In this document: piece after piece, positions 8,554-16,782 of the stretch
How positions within the stretch are numbered: the stretch's first letter is position 1
Layout: each line of letters begins with the position of its first letter
Source: JBEKZD01 sp050013395
GTDB lineage: Bacteria > Verrucomicrobiota > Verrucomicrobiia > Palsa-1439
DNA: 64,000 nucleotides
NCBI GenBank assembly: GCA_050013395.1
Contig: JBEKFI010000006.1
Location: forward strand, 19,766 to 83,765
Direction of reading: 5' to 3'
The notes under the pieces: generated by a model
Databases searched by the model: none
Told to the model about the DNA's origin: nothing
What the model saw: only the letters and a program-made list of their open reading frames with translations
Made by a program: the position numbers and the translations under genes

Positions 8554-8728
8554 GCCGCCCAGTTTATACCGTGCCGCCGTCCAGCCGACAACAAGTCAGT
8601 GCAGCCGCCGCTAAAGCGATCCGTGCACGGTCAGGAAACCGGCGCACAACGGGTTGACACGCAACTATGCGGAGTCTAATCTGCCGGTCGACTTTTTCAT
8701 AATATTGCTGTTAGGTTTTGATGAATGT
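8554..8728. other. Intergenic region with a short dispersed repeat
   Basis: No convincing gene. Positions ~8617-8651 read gtgcacggtcaggaaaccgg followed by cgcacaac, nearly the same as ~28868-28895 (gtgcgcggtcaggagaccgg, then cgcacaac). It is therefore another small dispersed repeat family. Confidence 0.5.
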
Positions 8729-9034
8729 ATGAAATGTCCTTATTGTGAGCATGAGCTTCCGCTGACTTGGCGTCGATATTGGAAGTCGCCTTTTGGTCGC
8801 CACCTTTGCCCTAGTTGCAGTCGGCGCTCTAAGTTCGAGGTGAGCGTGTTGTATTGTCTGCTCCTTCTGCTCGGTGCGGCGGTGGGAGGAGTTCCGTTGT
8901 CACTGTTGTTCCACACGTGGAGGGGAGGCCATTGGTGGATTATGGGTTGGGTTGTCGGAGGTCTGCTCACGTGCATCCCGTTCGACAAATACTTGGAGAC
9001 GAGACATAGAACACTCGTGAAGATGGAGACCTAA
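8729..9034 (+). CDS. Zinc-ribbon membrane protein, unknown function
   Basis: A 101-residue protein starting MKCPYCEHELPLTW, with a second CPSC pair at ~29-32. The two CxxC pairs should form a zinc ribbon. Two hydrophobic helices follow (YCLLLLLGAAVGGVPLSLLF and WWIMGWVVGGLLTCIPF). The ATG at 8729 is preferred to TTG 8654 because the zinc ribbon begins there. Base composition is lower in GC than in the neighbouring genes, which may indicate transfer. Function not recognised. Confidence 0.6.
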   Translation: MKCPYCEHELPLTWRRYWKSPFGRHLCPSCSRRSKFEVSVLYCLLLLLGAAVGGVPLSLLFHTWRGGHWWIMGWVVGGLLTCIPFDKYLETRHRTLVKMET

Positions 9035-9086
9035 CCTGACTTATTCACGATGCGCTTGAAAGCTCGACAGTCTGTCACAGCTCGAA

Positions 9087-9169
9087 CCCTCACCCTGACC
9101 CTCTCCCTTGGAAAGGGAGAGGGGAAATCTCCTCGCCCCGCATGCGGGGAGAGGACCAAGGTGAGGGGC
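9087..9169. repeat. CCCTCACCCTGACCCTCTCCC-type dispersed repeat
   Basis: It starts ccctcaccctgaccctctcc and ends ggtgagggg, so the outer ends pair. Inside are two further hairpins (ctctccctt/aagggagag and cgcccc-like arms around gcatgc). Relatives lie at 29629-29710, 54248-54340 and 55736-55825. Such elements are common in environmental bacteria. Nothing else was seen between 9035 and 9258. Confidence 0.85.
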
Positions 9170-9258
9170 AGTTCGTTGCGCAAAACTTCATGAATGAGTC
9201 AGGCTAGTGCTTGACGTCCGATCCCTCATAGGAGGCCGACGTCTCATCACAAAGACAT

Positions 9259-9456
9259 TCACGCTGTGAGCGCCATGAATATCGTGATTACTGAAATGCC
9301 AAGTGCCGGCAAAGCAACCCAGAAACACGCACGAACCTTCCCGCGCCGATAACTTGAAATCAGGACGAAAGCTGCCAATGACACCCCCACGGTCGGTAAC
9401 GCAAATACGTTATCCGGCAAGTGCTGTGTCGTGCCTCCAGCACCGGCTGCAACCAT
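9259..9456 (-). CDS. Small membrane protein or 5'-broken fragment
   Basis: From ATG 9456 the frame gives 65 residues with two hydrophobic helices and a basic loop (SSYRRGKVRACFW). The same frame stays open upstream to a TAA near 9520 and encodes another hydrophobic helix (GILGCVIAVIGAFWDWTNTG) without a good start codon. A GTG in another frame at ~9543 gives NKTEMVLAFWAVSLQS before a stop. A frameshift near 9500 would join the two parts into a three-helix protein of about 95 residues. Function unknown. Confidence 0.4.
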   Translation of the reverse strand: MVAAGAGGTTQHLPDNVFALPTVGVSLAAFVLISSYRRGKVRACFWVALPALGISVITIFMALTA

Positions 9457-9558
9457 CGCTCCAGTATTTGTCCAATCCCAAAAAGCGCCTATGACTGCAA
9501 TGACACAGCCCAGAATGCCAGTACCATTTCGGTCTTATTCACGGTGGTGCGAGTCGGC

Positions 9559-10107
9559 CTAACGATAGGTCTTGTCGTCGACACGGCTTAGGTCGATTCC
9601 GTCCTTGAAAACTCCGACCGTCACGACAGCGAAGGTGAACACGCTGGTACCGGCCTCCAGGTGCCCGCCGAACGCCTTGTCGGCGTCGGTCATGGTGAGG
9701 TGGGCATGAACGCGGCCGTCGATCACATATCCGTTCATGCTCACGATGTCGGCCGGGCCCGCGGGGTTTTTCACGTAGATGTTCTTGGAGGGGAAGGTTC
9801 CATTGCTGACCGTGTGGAAATGATAGCTCCGGACCGATCCGGCTGCCGCCAGGATCACGGCGTTGCGGATCTTGTGCTGTTTCACCATGCGCTCCAGACC
9901 TGCAAGAAGGTCGGTTTGATTCTTGAAGCGCAGCACCAAGACCCGCTCGAATTGCCCGCTGAGCGCATACACCTCCGGCACCGTGTCGCTGTTCGGTTTC
10001 GAATCCTCCGCCGGCGTGGTGGCGTTGGTCACCTCGGTGCGGGTCGGTTGGGCTGCCGCCGTGCTCATGATCGCCAGAAAACCTAGAATCTGAATCAGTC
10101 TACGCAT
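9559..10107 (-). CDS. Exported PPC/DUF296-domain protein
   Basis: A 182-residue protein with a signal peptide (MRRLIQILGFLAIMSTAAAQ). A single PPC (DUF296) domain from ~55 to the end shows RVLVLRFKNQTDLLAGLERM, ILAAAGSVRSYHFHTV, NGYVIDGRVHAHLTMTD and FGGHLEAGTSVFTFAVV. In bacteria this trimeric fold binds metal through a His cluster and its role is unsettled; in plants it occurs in AT-hook proteins. The ATG at 10107 is chosen for its GGAGAC ribosome-binding site and the signal peptide. A longer frame upstream would translate a palindromic repeat. Export of a PPC protein suggests an extracytoplasmic role. Confidence 0.8.
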   Translation of the reverse strand: MRRLIQILGFLAIMSTAAAQPTRTEVTNATTPAEDSKPNSDTVPEVYALSGQFERVLVLRFKNQTDLLAGLERMVKQHKIRNAVILAAAGSVRSYHFHTVSNGTFPSKNIYVKNPAGPADIVSMNGYVIDGRVHAHLTMTDADKAFGGHLEAGTSVFTFAVVTVGVFKDGIDLSRVDDKTYR

Positions 10108-10195
10108 GGGATGTCTCCTTGTTCGGTGGATGATGGTTGAGCCGTATCGTTCATAAACTTGTCCTTGCGAGCCTGTGTGAACTAGGAGCGCATCG

Positions 10196-10219
10196 TCGCG
10201 GCAAGAATGCCGCTCCCAC
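10196..10219. repeat. Palindromic repeat arm (GGCAAGAATGCCGC variant)
   Basis: tcgcggcaagaatgccgctc ending with ccac is identical to positions 34011-34034 inside ubiD and shares its outer bases with the longer palindromes at 7925 and 40643. It lies 89 bases upstream of the PPC protein start. Confidence 0.8.
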
Positions 10220-10266
10220 AACGATACAGTTTGTCCGCACAGCAAGCAGCTCGTGCAATGCACGGG

Positions 10267-11709
10267 TTAAAATTTCATCGAGAGCAGAAACTCGGCGTTG
10301 GACTGGGTCTTCTTGAGCTTCTCGACGATCAATTCCATCGCTTCAATCGGCGGGACACCGCTCAGCGCCTTGCGCAGAATGTAGATGCGCTCAAGCTCGT
10401 CAGGATGATAGAGCAGCTCCTCTTTGCGCGTCCCCGACTTTTCGATGTTAATCGCGGGGAAGATGCGCTTGTCCACCAAATGCCGGTCTAGGCACAGCTC
10501 CATGTTGCCCGTGCCCTTGAATTCCTCAAAGATGACTTCGTCCATGCGCGAGCCTGTGTCAACCAGGGCCGTGGCCATGATCGTCAGCGTGCCGCTTTCC
10601 TCGATGTTGCGGGCCGAGCCGAAGAATCGCTTGGGCTTGTGCAACGCGTTGGCGTCCACACCGCCCGACAGGATTTTGCCCGAGTGCGGCGCCAACGTGT
10701 TGTAGGCGCGGGCCAGACGCGTGATCGAGTCGAGCAGGATCACGACGTCCTTCTTGAATTCGACAAGGCGTTTGGCTTTCTCCAGCACCATCTCGGCGAC
10801 TTGCGCGTGCCGCTCGGGCGGCTCGTCGAACGTGGAACTGATGATTTCGGCATCGACGGTGCGCTTGAAGTCGGTGACTTCCTCGGGCCGCTCGTCGATG
10901 AGCAGCACGATCACAATCGCTTCGGGATTGTTGGTCAGAATCGCATTGGCGATTTTCTGCAGCAGAATGGTCTTGCCCGTGCGCGGCGGCGCGACGATCA
11001 GGCCGCGCTGGCCCTTGCCGATCGGGCAGAACAAGTCCAGCACGCGCGTGTTGATCTCCTCCGGCCTCGTTTCGAGGATGAATCGCTTGGTCGGGAAGTA
11101 CGGCGTGAGGTTGTCGAACTGGATCTTTTCCTTGGCTTTCTCGGGGTTTTCCCGGTTGACCGCCTGCACCTTCAACAAGGCAAAGAACCGCTCCTTGTCC
11201 TTTGGCGGACGCACTTGTCCGGAGACAACGTCACCCGTCTGCAACTCGAACCGTCGGATCTGTGAGGGCGACACGTAGATGTCCTCGGGGCAGGGCAGAT
11301 AATTGTAGCTGGGCGAACGCAGGAATCCGAAGCCGTCAGGCAGGATTTCCAGCACACCCTCGCCGAACATCGTGCCGTTGCGCTCGGCGTTTTTCTTGAG
11401 AATCTGGTGGATGATCTCGTGTTTCTTGAGCGTGGCGACGGTTTCGACTCCCATGGTGCGCGCCATTTTCTGGAGCGCAGGCATGGACATCTCCTGGAGT
11501 TTGCTCAGATCGAGCATCTCACCGGGCGGTTGTTCCGCAGCGCGCTGCTCCGAAGGGGCTTCCTTCTCCGCCACCGCGGCTGGAGCATCGATTGTTTCCA
11601 CCGCAGCGGCGGCCTCCTCACCGTTTCCGGCGCTGGAACCGTTCTTCACTTCTGTTTCGTTCGGCGTCTCGACCGCCTGTTCCGTCGTCTTAGTTTTTGC
11701 TCGGGGCAT
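10267..11709 (-). CDS. rho: Transcription termination factor Rho
   Basis: A 480-residue Rho. An Ala/Glu-rich tail of about 65 residues precedes the Rho N-terminal helical domain (LSKLQEMSMPALQKMARTMG). Next comes the cold-shock-like RNA-binding domain (GVLEILPDGFGFLRSPSYNY, then PEDIYVSPSQIRRF), and then the RecA-like ATPase with Walker A GLIVAPPRTGKT (~237-248), VIVLLIDERPEEVTDF, the Walker B region VVILLDSITRLARAYN, and the R/Q loops near SGGVDANALHKPKRFFG. It is a hexameric RNA-dependent helicase that ends transcription. Its start overlaps the end of coaE by 20 bases, so the two are cotranscribed. Confidence 0.98.
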   Translation of the reverse strand: MPRAKTKTTEQAVETPNETEVKNGSSAGNGEEAAAAVETIDAPAAVAEKEAPSEQRAAEQPPGEMLDLSKLQEMSMPALQKMARTMGVETVATLKKHEIIHQILKKNAERNGTMFGEGVLEILPDGFGFLRSPSYNYLPCPEDIYVSPSQIRRFELQTGDVVSGQVRPPKDKERFFALLKVQAVNRENPEKAKEKIQFDNLTPYFPTKRFILETRPEEINTRVLDLFCPIGKGQRGLIVAPPRTGKTILLQKIANAILTNNPEAIVIVLLIDERPEEVTDFKRTVDAEIISSTFDEPPERHAQVAEMVLEKAKRLVEFKKDVVILLDSITRLARAYNTLAPHSGKILSGGVDANALHKPKRFFGSARNIEESGTLTIMATALVDTGSRMDEVIFEEFKGTGNMELCLDRHLVDKRIFPAINIEKSGTRKEELLYHPDELERIYILRKALSGVPPIEAMELIVEKLKKTQSNAEFLLSMKF

Positions 11710-12316
11710 GGTAGTTCTCCTTGAGGTTTGCCCAAATGATGTCGGCCTGTTCCACGAGCACGCGGAACGAGCCGTCGTTCAAAATCACGAAATCTGCTTT
11801 GTCCATCTTCTTCTGCATCGGCCACTGCGCTCGGATCCGTGCGCGCGCCTGCGTTGCGGTCAATCCTTTTGCCGCCAGCCGCGCCAGTTGTGTCTGCTCG
11901 CTGCAGCCGACGGCCACGACGCAATCAAATTGATTTTCCACTCCGACTTCATAAAGCAACGGGATCGAAACCAGCGCGACCGCGACACGCCCCTCGCGCT
12001 CCAGCTTTTCCAGGGCTTCCATCCACATCTGGCGAACGACTGGATGAACGATTTGATTCAACACCAGGCGCTTCTGTTCATCTCCAAAAACGATTTCGCC
12101 CAGCGCGGCCCGGTTGATCGATCCGTCTGCGTTCAAAATCCCCTTGCCGAACACCTTGACAATCTCGTCGTAGGTCGTCGTTCCCTGCGCCAGCGTCTGA
12201 TGAGCCAGTTTGTCGGTCTCAATCACCGCCGTGTCGGCCTGCCGCCAGCGAGCTGCAACGGCCGATTTTCCAGCGGCGATTCCGCCGGTAAGGCCAAGCT
12301 TGAATAGCCATTTCAT
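11690..12316 (-). CDS. coaE: Dephospho-CoA kinase
   Basis: A 208-residue protein of normal CoaE length. The P-loop GLTGGIAAGKSAVA is at ~8-21, followed by VIETDKLAHQTL (the DADxxAH-like substrate motif, here ETDKLAH), INRAALGEIVFGDEQKRLVLNQIVHPVV, and ALVSIPLLYEVGVENQFDCVVAV. It phosphorylates dephospho-CoA to CoA, the last step of CoA synthesis. It is upstream of and overlapping rho. Confidence 0.95.
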   Translation of the reverse strand: MKWLFKLGLTGGIAAGKSAVAARWRQADTAVIETDKLAHQTLAQGTTTYDEIVKVFGKGILNADGSINRAALGEIVFGDEQKRLVLNQIVHPVVRQMWMEALEKLEREGRVAVALVSIPLLYEVGVENQFDCVVAVGCSEQTQLARLAAKGLTATQARARIRAQWPMQKKMDKADFVILNDGSFRVLVEQADIIWANLKENYHAPSKN

Positions 12317-12549
12317 GCTGTCATAACGCCGATTACCGTACCAAGCGCATTGGGTGGTAAATATCCTGAACAGTGCTTTGGGATGATGACCTAGGAGACC
12401 GTCAGATCAACTGTGTACGACCGAAAAATACCTGTCGAATCCACGTGCGTCAAGTGCCGAATTCAGTTTATTTCAGGTATTGAACCGACTTTGGCGGGAG
12501 GACCTTTCGCGCCGCTGCCGAGCCTCCTCCGCCAAGTGCCTCCGCCGAA

Positions 12550-12803
12550 GCTACGGCACTCACGCGAAGGCGGAAGCAGCATTGGCTGCGACGGCCGGAA
12601 GCTATGGCGCGTAGGTGGTCAGGCCCGCGACTCCTCGCAGCAGTCGCGCGCAGAAGCGCGCTCCTACAGCTCGCACCGCAGCTTCTCAAGGCTGGTTGCC
12701 CAAACGTCTTCGGTCGTTGTAGCCGCGCTTCTACGAAACGCGGGGCATCGGCTTGCCGAAGAGATTCGGCGCTTCATTCACCCCGAAAGCCTTCGGGGCA
12801 GGG
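12550..12803. repeat. ~250-bp composite repeat, copy A
   Basis: About 90% identical to 23386-23627 (by eye). It starts gctacggcactcac and ends ccccgaaagccttcggggca, and contains several small palindromes, including one around cgcgcagaagcgcgctcctac. The rest of the 12317-12883 gap shows no gene. Confidence 0.85.
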
Positions 12804-12883
12804 ACGGACTGCGGATCGAGACGAATGCCGCAATCCAGCGGCATGTTGATGACGTCCGCGCAGTCGGCCATCTTTATCCTGAC

Positions 12884-13096
12884 TCAGTCCTTTTTGGGGC
12901 TCACGACCAGCAACACGATTCCGCCGACCAGCGCGAGCGCCCCGACGACTGGCGGGATAAAGTGGCTGTGGGTGGTCTCGATGTGCACTCCGAGGAAATC
13001 GACGGGCTTTCCCGGAGTCTTGAAAGTGATGCCCGAGTAAGCGAGCACCACGATGCCGAGAGCGATCAAGATGACGGCAATGGTTTTTGTATTCAT
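12884..13096 (-). CDS. Small two-helix membrane protein (DUF3185-like)
   Basis: A 70-residue protein with helix 1 TIAVILIALGIVVLAYSGI, a middle loop containing TPGKPVDFLGVHIETTHSH, and helix 2 PPVVGALALVGGIVLLVVSP, ending KKD. A GGAGATTCGAA ribosome-binding region precedes the ATG. Small proteins of this design are found beside BON and other envelope-stress genes, as here. It lies 38 bases after the lmo0937-like gene on the same strand. The family name is tentative. Confidence 0.75.
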   Translation of the reverse strand: MNTKTIAVILIALGIVVLAYSGITFKTPGKPVDFLGVHIETTHSHFIPPVVGALALVGGIVLLVVSPKKD

Positions 13097-13134
13097 TTCG
13101 AATCTCCAGTTTCCTTGTATCAGTTAACCGCTTC

Positions 13135-13284
13135 TTACGACGCTTTTCGGCCCTGAATGATGTTGACCAGAATCATGATCACGGCAATCACCAGCAGAAC
13201 GTGAATGACTCCGCCCATCGTGTAACTGCTCACCAGTCCCAGCAGCCACAGAACGATTAGTACGACAGCTATTGTCCACAACAT
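13135..13284 (-). CDS. lmo0937-like small membrane protein
   Basis: A 49-residue protein, MLWTIAVVLIVLWLLGLVSS, then YTMGGVIHVLLVIAVIMILV and a basic tail NIIQGRKAS. The pattern of two helices with GGxIHxLLVIA between them is that of the widespread lmo0937/YqaE-sized stress-associated membrane proteins. A strong ribosome-binding site (AAGGAG) lies 6 bases upstream. A cccca tac half-site (13332-13339) resembling the GGGGT/ACCCC motif lies about 50 bases upstream. Function unknown; the setting suggests envelope stress. Confidence 0.8.
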   Translation of the reverse strand: MLWTIAVVLIVLWLLGLVSSYTMGGVIHVLLVIAVIMILVNIIQGRKAS

Positions 13285-13370
13285 ATGATTCTCCTTTTGG
13301 TTTGCTTTGAATTCACTACCGACTAGTGCGCCCCATACAACTCCCGCACCAGCCAGTAATGAATTGATGT

Positions 13371-13949
13371 CTACTTGTTCTTGGACACGGCCGCCTTTGG
13401 CTGTTTCAGCACCACCTTGGCGCCATGCGCGGTCTTGGTCACCGCTTTGCGAACCGTCTCCACTGCGGTCGAACCGACCTTGCCAGCCGCTTTCAACGCC
13501 CCATCGGCAGCCGCCGACGCGGCGTCCTCGGCGCTGACTCCCAATTCCTTGGCGCCTGCGATCGCCCCTTCAACAAGACCGGTGGCAGCGGCCTCAAGGT
13601 CGCCGCCGACCGCGGCCGTGTCTCGGATCGTGACATGGGCGGTGTGGCTGATGGTATCCATGACCTCCGTGCCTGCCTCCTTGGTGCCGCGCAGTACCCC
13701 GACCATGATCCCTTTCGCGGCATGCCCCAGGTCGGCGCCAACCTGCACTGCGCCGCGGATCGCGCCGCTCGCAACTGCAGCAATGGCATCGGTTACGGAC
13801 GTGCCCACCTTGCCGGTATCTTTGATCGTTGTGGCGAGCGTTTTGGTAATGGTATCCACCGTCGCTTGGACGATGTCACCCGTCCCTTTGATCGCGGCAA
13901 CAATCCCATCTTTAACCGTCTCAATCATCCCTGAGTGTTCTGTCTTCAT
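13371..13949 (-). CDS. Amphipathic Ala/Thr-rich repeat protein (LEA- or phasin-like)
   Basis: A 192-residue protein without a signal peptide, made of imperfect repeats such as TVDTITKTLATTIKDTGKVG, GAIRGAVQVGADLGHAAKG, GTEVMDTISHTAHVTIRDTA and GDLEAAATGLVEGAIAGAKE, and a basic tail KVVLKQPKAAVSKNK. The repeats predict long amphipathic helices, as in LEA-like desiccation proteins or phasins, but no family is certain. The start has a GGAAAG ribosome-binding site. Genes on both sides are small envelope or BON proteins, so a stress-protective role is inferred. Confidence 0.7.
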   Translation of the reverse strand: MKTEHSGMIETVKDGIVAAIKGTGDIVQATVDTITKTLATTIKDTGKVGTSVTDAIAAVASGAIRGAVQVGADLGHAAKGIMVGVLRGTKEAGTEVMDTISHTAHVTIRDTAAVGGDLEAAATGLVEGAIAGAKELGVSAEDAASAAADGALKAAGKVGSTAVETVRKAVTKTAHGAKVVLKQPKAAVSKNK

Positions 13950-13985
13950 GTTTGCTTTCCTTTCGGATTACCAAGGCTCGTTGCC

Positions 13986-14009
13986 GGCTGGTGCACTCCT
14001 GCACCAGCC
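13986..14009. other. Intercistronic hairpin
   Basis: ggctggtgc and gcaccagcc are perfect 9-base arms around actcct, between the BON gene and the amphipathic repeat gene. No T-run follows, so it is more likely an RNA-stabilising or processing hairpin than a terminator. Part of the same sequence recurs at ~13346 (gcaccagcc). Confidence 0.55.
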
Positions 14010-14030
14010 AACAGCGATCCTGTGGTTGTG

Positions 14031-14798
14031 TTACTCTTTCTTGGGCTCTTCGATGGTCATGTTGTTGACCACGCTCTTCACACCGTGAACGTCCTCGACG
14101 AGCTTGGTAACCAGATCCTTCTCGGCGGCGTTCCGGGCTTTGCCACCCAGCGTGACCACGCCATCGTTCGTCTCCACCTTGGTCCGGAGGACGCCGGTCG
14201 AGCGATGCGACAGCAACGTCATCTTCACTTGGGCGGTGATGGAAGCGTCATCAATCTTTTCGCCCATGGTTTCGCCCGGCTTTTCCGGGTTTGCTGCCAC
14301 CGTCATCTCGTTCTTGACGCCTTTGACGCCTTCGACGTCTTTGGCGAATTCGGTGGTGAGTTCCTTTTGGGCCTGGCTCGCGGCTTCGCCTTTCAGCGTC
14401 ACGATGCCATCTTTCACGTAAACCTCCGTTTTGTGGGCATTCACGTTGCGATGGAACACCAGCGCGGTTTTCACTTTCATGCTGACCCACGTATCCGAGC
14501 TCTCGGCGGGGCCTTTGACTTCGATACGATTGTCCACGGTCTTGACCCCGGGCAACGCCTCGGCGACGTCTTGGGCCATCGGTTTGTGGGTTTCGTTATA
14601 CACGTCGCCCGACAAGGTGACGGCTCCATCCTTGGAGCTGATCTTGATGTGTTCGTCCTTCAGATACGTCTTATAGACGTAGGTCTTTTTGAACGAGGTT
14701 TCGATGCGGTCATCCGTCTCGGACGCGCGCAACGGCGTGCTGCTGCCCACCAGGGCGGCCACAGCCACTACAAGCGCCAATGGATACATTACTTTCAT
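14031..14798 (-). CDS. Periplasmic protein with three BON domains
   Basis: A 255-residue OsmY-like protein with a signal peptide (MKVMYPLALVVAVAALVGSS). Three BON domains each show the DGxVTLxGxxxN/S pattern: KDGAVTLSGDVYNETHKPMA (~56), KDGIVTLKGEAASQAQKELT (~128) and NDGVVTLGGKARNAAEKDLV (~212), each followed by GVKxVxN. BON domains bind phospholipid surfaces, and OsmY responds to osmotic stress in E. coli. An 18-base motif at 14869-14886 upstream is the reverse complement of one before the histidine kinases, so coregulation is likely. Confidence 0.92.
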   Translation of the reverse strand: MKVMYPLALVVAVAALVGSSTPLRASETDDRIETSFKKTYVYKTYLKDEHIKISSKDGAVTLSGDVYNETHKPMAQDVAEALPGVKTVDNRIEVKGPAESSDTWVSMKVKTALVFHRNVNAHKTEVYVKDGIVTLKGEAASQAQKELTTEFAKDVEGVKGVKNEMTVAANPEKPGETMGEKIDDASITAQVKMTLLSHRSTGVLRTKVETNDGVVTLGGKARNAAEKDLVTKLVEDVHGVKSVVNNMTIEEPKKE

Positions 14799-14868
14799 TC
14801 GACTTCCTTCTTTCTGTTGTTACGTCTTTGGGTTGGAAGCAGGCTACGCGATGGGCTGGCCCTTCGCT

Positions 14869-14886
14869 ATGGGGTAAAACCCTACC
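14869..14886 (-). promoter_or_regulatory. Putative stress operator, site 1 (BON gene)
   Basis: Reads ATGGGGTAAAACCCTACC on the plus strand. Its reverse complement GGTAGGGTTTTACCCCAT is found again, base for base, at 19780-19797. It lies 71-88 bases before the BON start. The 23 bases 14853-14875 are identical to 16965-16987 (site 2). Confidence 0.65.
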
Positions 14887-14914
14887 TTGGATGTTCAGGG
14901 GTCCATGGCCATGC

Positions 14915-15841
14915 TTACGGCTTCTTCACGCGGCCGGCTTTGTTGGTCGCTGCGGCATCGGCTTGCTCGACGTACTTGCGGATCAGCCAGTGCCGCTGCA
15001 TCCCTCTGACCAACCGTTCGATCTCGTGCATGGTCTGCTGCGTCTGCGCCACCAGCGCCGGCAGGTCTTGGGCGCTCTGATTAACCGAACCGGCGATCGC
15101 CGGGAAATTCGTGCTCGCTTGCTGAACGTTGCCCAAGATGAGCTTCAGTTCGTCCATCGAGGCGTTGGCCTTGGCCAGCAACTCCTCCAACTCATCCGCG
15201 ACCGTCGGATCTGTCAGCAGTCGGCCCGCCGTGCCTTTGCCCTGCTGGAGGTCAGTGGCAATGTCGTCCACGCGAACAATCAGTTTGTCCAAGCGCTCCG
15301 TCGCGGCGACGAGGTTCGTGCCCAGCGCAGTCCACGTCTCGAGGCCCGCGCTCAGTTTCTTCAACGCGGGCACGGCCTCGCGGCGGACCTCCTCCAGCGC
15401 GGCTTCCAAGGCGCTTGGCTGAAGCTCGTTGCAGATGATGGAGGCATTCTTTTCGGGCAACGGCTGGCCATGACCGCGCGTGATCTCAAAGTAGGCATCG
15501 CCCATCACGCCGAATTTCCGTTTGACGACCGCCGACGAGTCCGCGCGCACAAACAGGAAGAAATCGCGGCGGATGTTCACCCGGGCCTCCATGCGCCCGG
15601 TCGGATCGACGCTGACATCGGAGACCGTTCCCATGAGCGTGCCCAGGAAGTACACCTCCGAGCCTTGCCGGATGCCCGCCGCGCCGGTCGCCGGCAGAAC
15701 GATCCGCAGCGTGACATTGCTTCTGAACCAGCGCTGACTGTGACTCGTCCACACGATGGCGGCGATCAGCACGGCGACAACGGCGAGGACAAACGTGCCC
15801 GTGATCGCGTTGACGTGCCGAAACTTGAAGCGTTCTTCCAT
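14915..15841 (-). CDS. MlaD/MCE-domain lipid transport protein
   Basis: A 308-residue protein with one N-terminal membrane helix (ITGTFVLAVVAVLIAAIVW), then an MCE domain (LRIVLPATGAAGIRQGSEVY, YFLGTLMGTVSDVSVDP) and a long helical tail (~140-290). MlaD proteins form a hexameric ring bound to the inner membrane and pass phospholipids to or from an MlaFE ABC transporter. It follows mlaE by 40 bases on the same strand. No MlaF-type ATPase gene is adjacent. Placement in a stress-gene group suggests a role in outer-membrane lipid balance. Confidence 0.88.
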   Translation of the reverse strand: MEERFKFRHVNAITGTFVLAVVAVLIAAIVWTSHSQRWFRSNVTLRIVLPATGAAGIRQGSEVYFLGTLMGTVSDVSVDPTGRMEARVNIRRDFFLFVRADSSAVVKRKFGVMGDAYFEITRGHGQPLPEKNASIICNELQPSALEAALEEVRREAVPALKKLSAGLETWTALGTNLVAATERLDKLIVRVDDIATDLQQGKGTAGRLLTDPTVADELEELLAKANASMDELKLILGNVQQASTNFPAIAGSVNQSAQDLPALVAQTQQTMHEIERLVRGMQRHWLIRKYVEQADAAATNKAGRVKKP

Positions 15842-15881
15842 CAGTGTGCCTCGTTCGCCTTGTCCGTCATTTCGTTCATGG

Positions 15882-16718
15882 CTACAGATAAGTTAGCAGC
15901 GACACCACCGCCGAGATCACAAACAGGCCCGCGACGGAGCGGGTGAGCGCCCGTTGCGTGGCCCGCGGGATTTCCGTGACCGACCCGCCGACGCCCAGCC
16001 CGCCAATGCAACAGGACGCACCGGCAAACAGGGCGGGCAGGATGCTCTTGGCGAGGATGCTGAACACGTCGTTGGGGCGAACCGCGCTCGACACGGTGTC
16101 CGTAAATAACAGCAAATCGCCACTGCCTTTTCCGACCCATGCCGCGAACACATAACCGCTCGCAAACGCGACCAGGATAAAGATGATCGTCAGGCAAAAC
16201 GTGGACACGGCCACGCCCAGCACGCGCGGCATCACCAGATACAGGAACGGATCGCTCCCCTGTGCTTCGAGGGCGTGAACGTCCCCGTTGATTTTGAGAA
16301 CGGCCAGTTCTGTCGCCATCGCACTGCTGCTGCGCACGATCACCACGATGTTGGTCAGTACCGGACCGAGTTCGCGCGCCACGACCGCCACCAACAGCGG
16401 CCCGAGCAGTTGTGATTGTCCCGCTGCGCCGACCCAGAAAGAGAGCTGCACCACCACCGAAATACCGACAAACACCGCCACCCCGCAGACAAACCCGAGC
16501 GGTTCGACTCCGATAGCCAGGACCTGCCGCGCCAACATGTTCCGCACCGTGCGCACCCAGGACCGCGGTCGAACGCCGACGTACAGGACTGTCCCAATCA
16601 CCGCCGCCGCATGCCGCAACTCGTCCCACTGCGTCCAAGCCATCTCCCCCAATCTGCCAATCGCACGCATGAATGGATTCCGAAACTCACCTGCCACTTC
16701 GGTTATTCCTACAAACAT
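15882..16718 (-). CDS. MlaE-family ABC transporter permease
   Basis: A 278-residue permease. Features typical of MlaE are the VEPLGFVCGVAVFVGISVVV segment, the ELGPVLTNIVVIVRSSSAMA loop (the coupling region RELGP(V)L), TELAVLKINGDVHALEAQG, DPFLYLVMPRVLG, and about five hydrophobic helices. It forms the transmembrane core for MlaD-linked phospholipid transport. It is first in an mlaE-mlaD pair; the ATPase must come from elsewhere in the genome. The upstream gene is a 39-aa basic protein 64 bases away. Confidence 0.88.
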   Translation of the reverse strand: MFVGITEVAGEFRNPFMRAIGRLGEMAWTQWDELRHAAAVIGTVLYVGVRPRSWVRTVRNMLARQVLAIGVEPLGFVCGVAVFVGISVVVQLSFWVGAAGQSQLLGPLLVAVVARELGPVLTNIVVIVRSSSAMATELAVLKINGDVHALEAQGSDPFLYLVMPRVLGVAVSTFCLTIIFILVAFASGYVFAAWVGKGSGDLLLFTDTVSSAVRPNDVFSILAKSILPALFAGASCCIGGLGVGGSVTEIPRATQRALTRSVAGLFVISAVVSLLTYL

Positions 16719-16782
16719 AGCGCTTGTCTCAGTCTACAATCACCTGCTCGCCGTAAAGCCAAGTGGGATGGTTATTCAGTTA

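Noticed and set aside
9087..9169. CRISPR-like array from the CCCTCACCCT repeats
   Set aside because: The four copies are dispersed over 46 kb, palindromic and without regular spacers; no cas genes.
12413..13156. Long plus-strand frame across the composite repeat
   Set aside because: It runs through repeat DNA and antisense to the small membrane protein gene; no protein-like pattern.
13986..14009. Rho-independent terminator after the BON gene
   Set aside because: Perfect hairpin but no following T-run in either direction.
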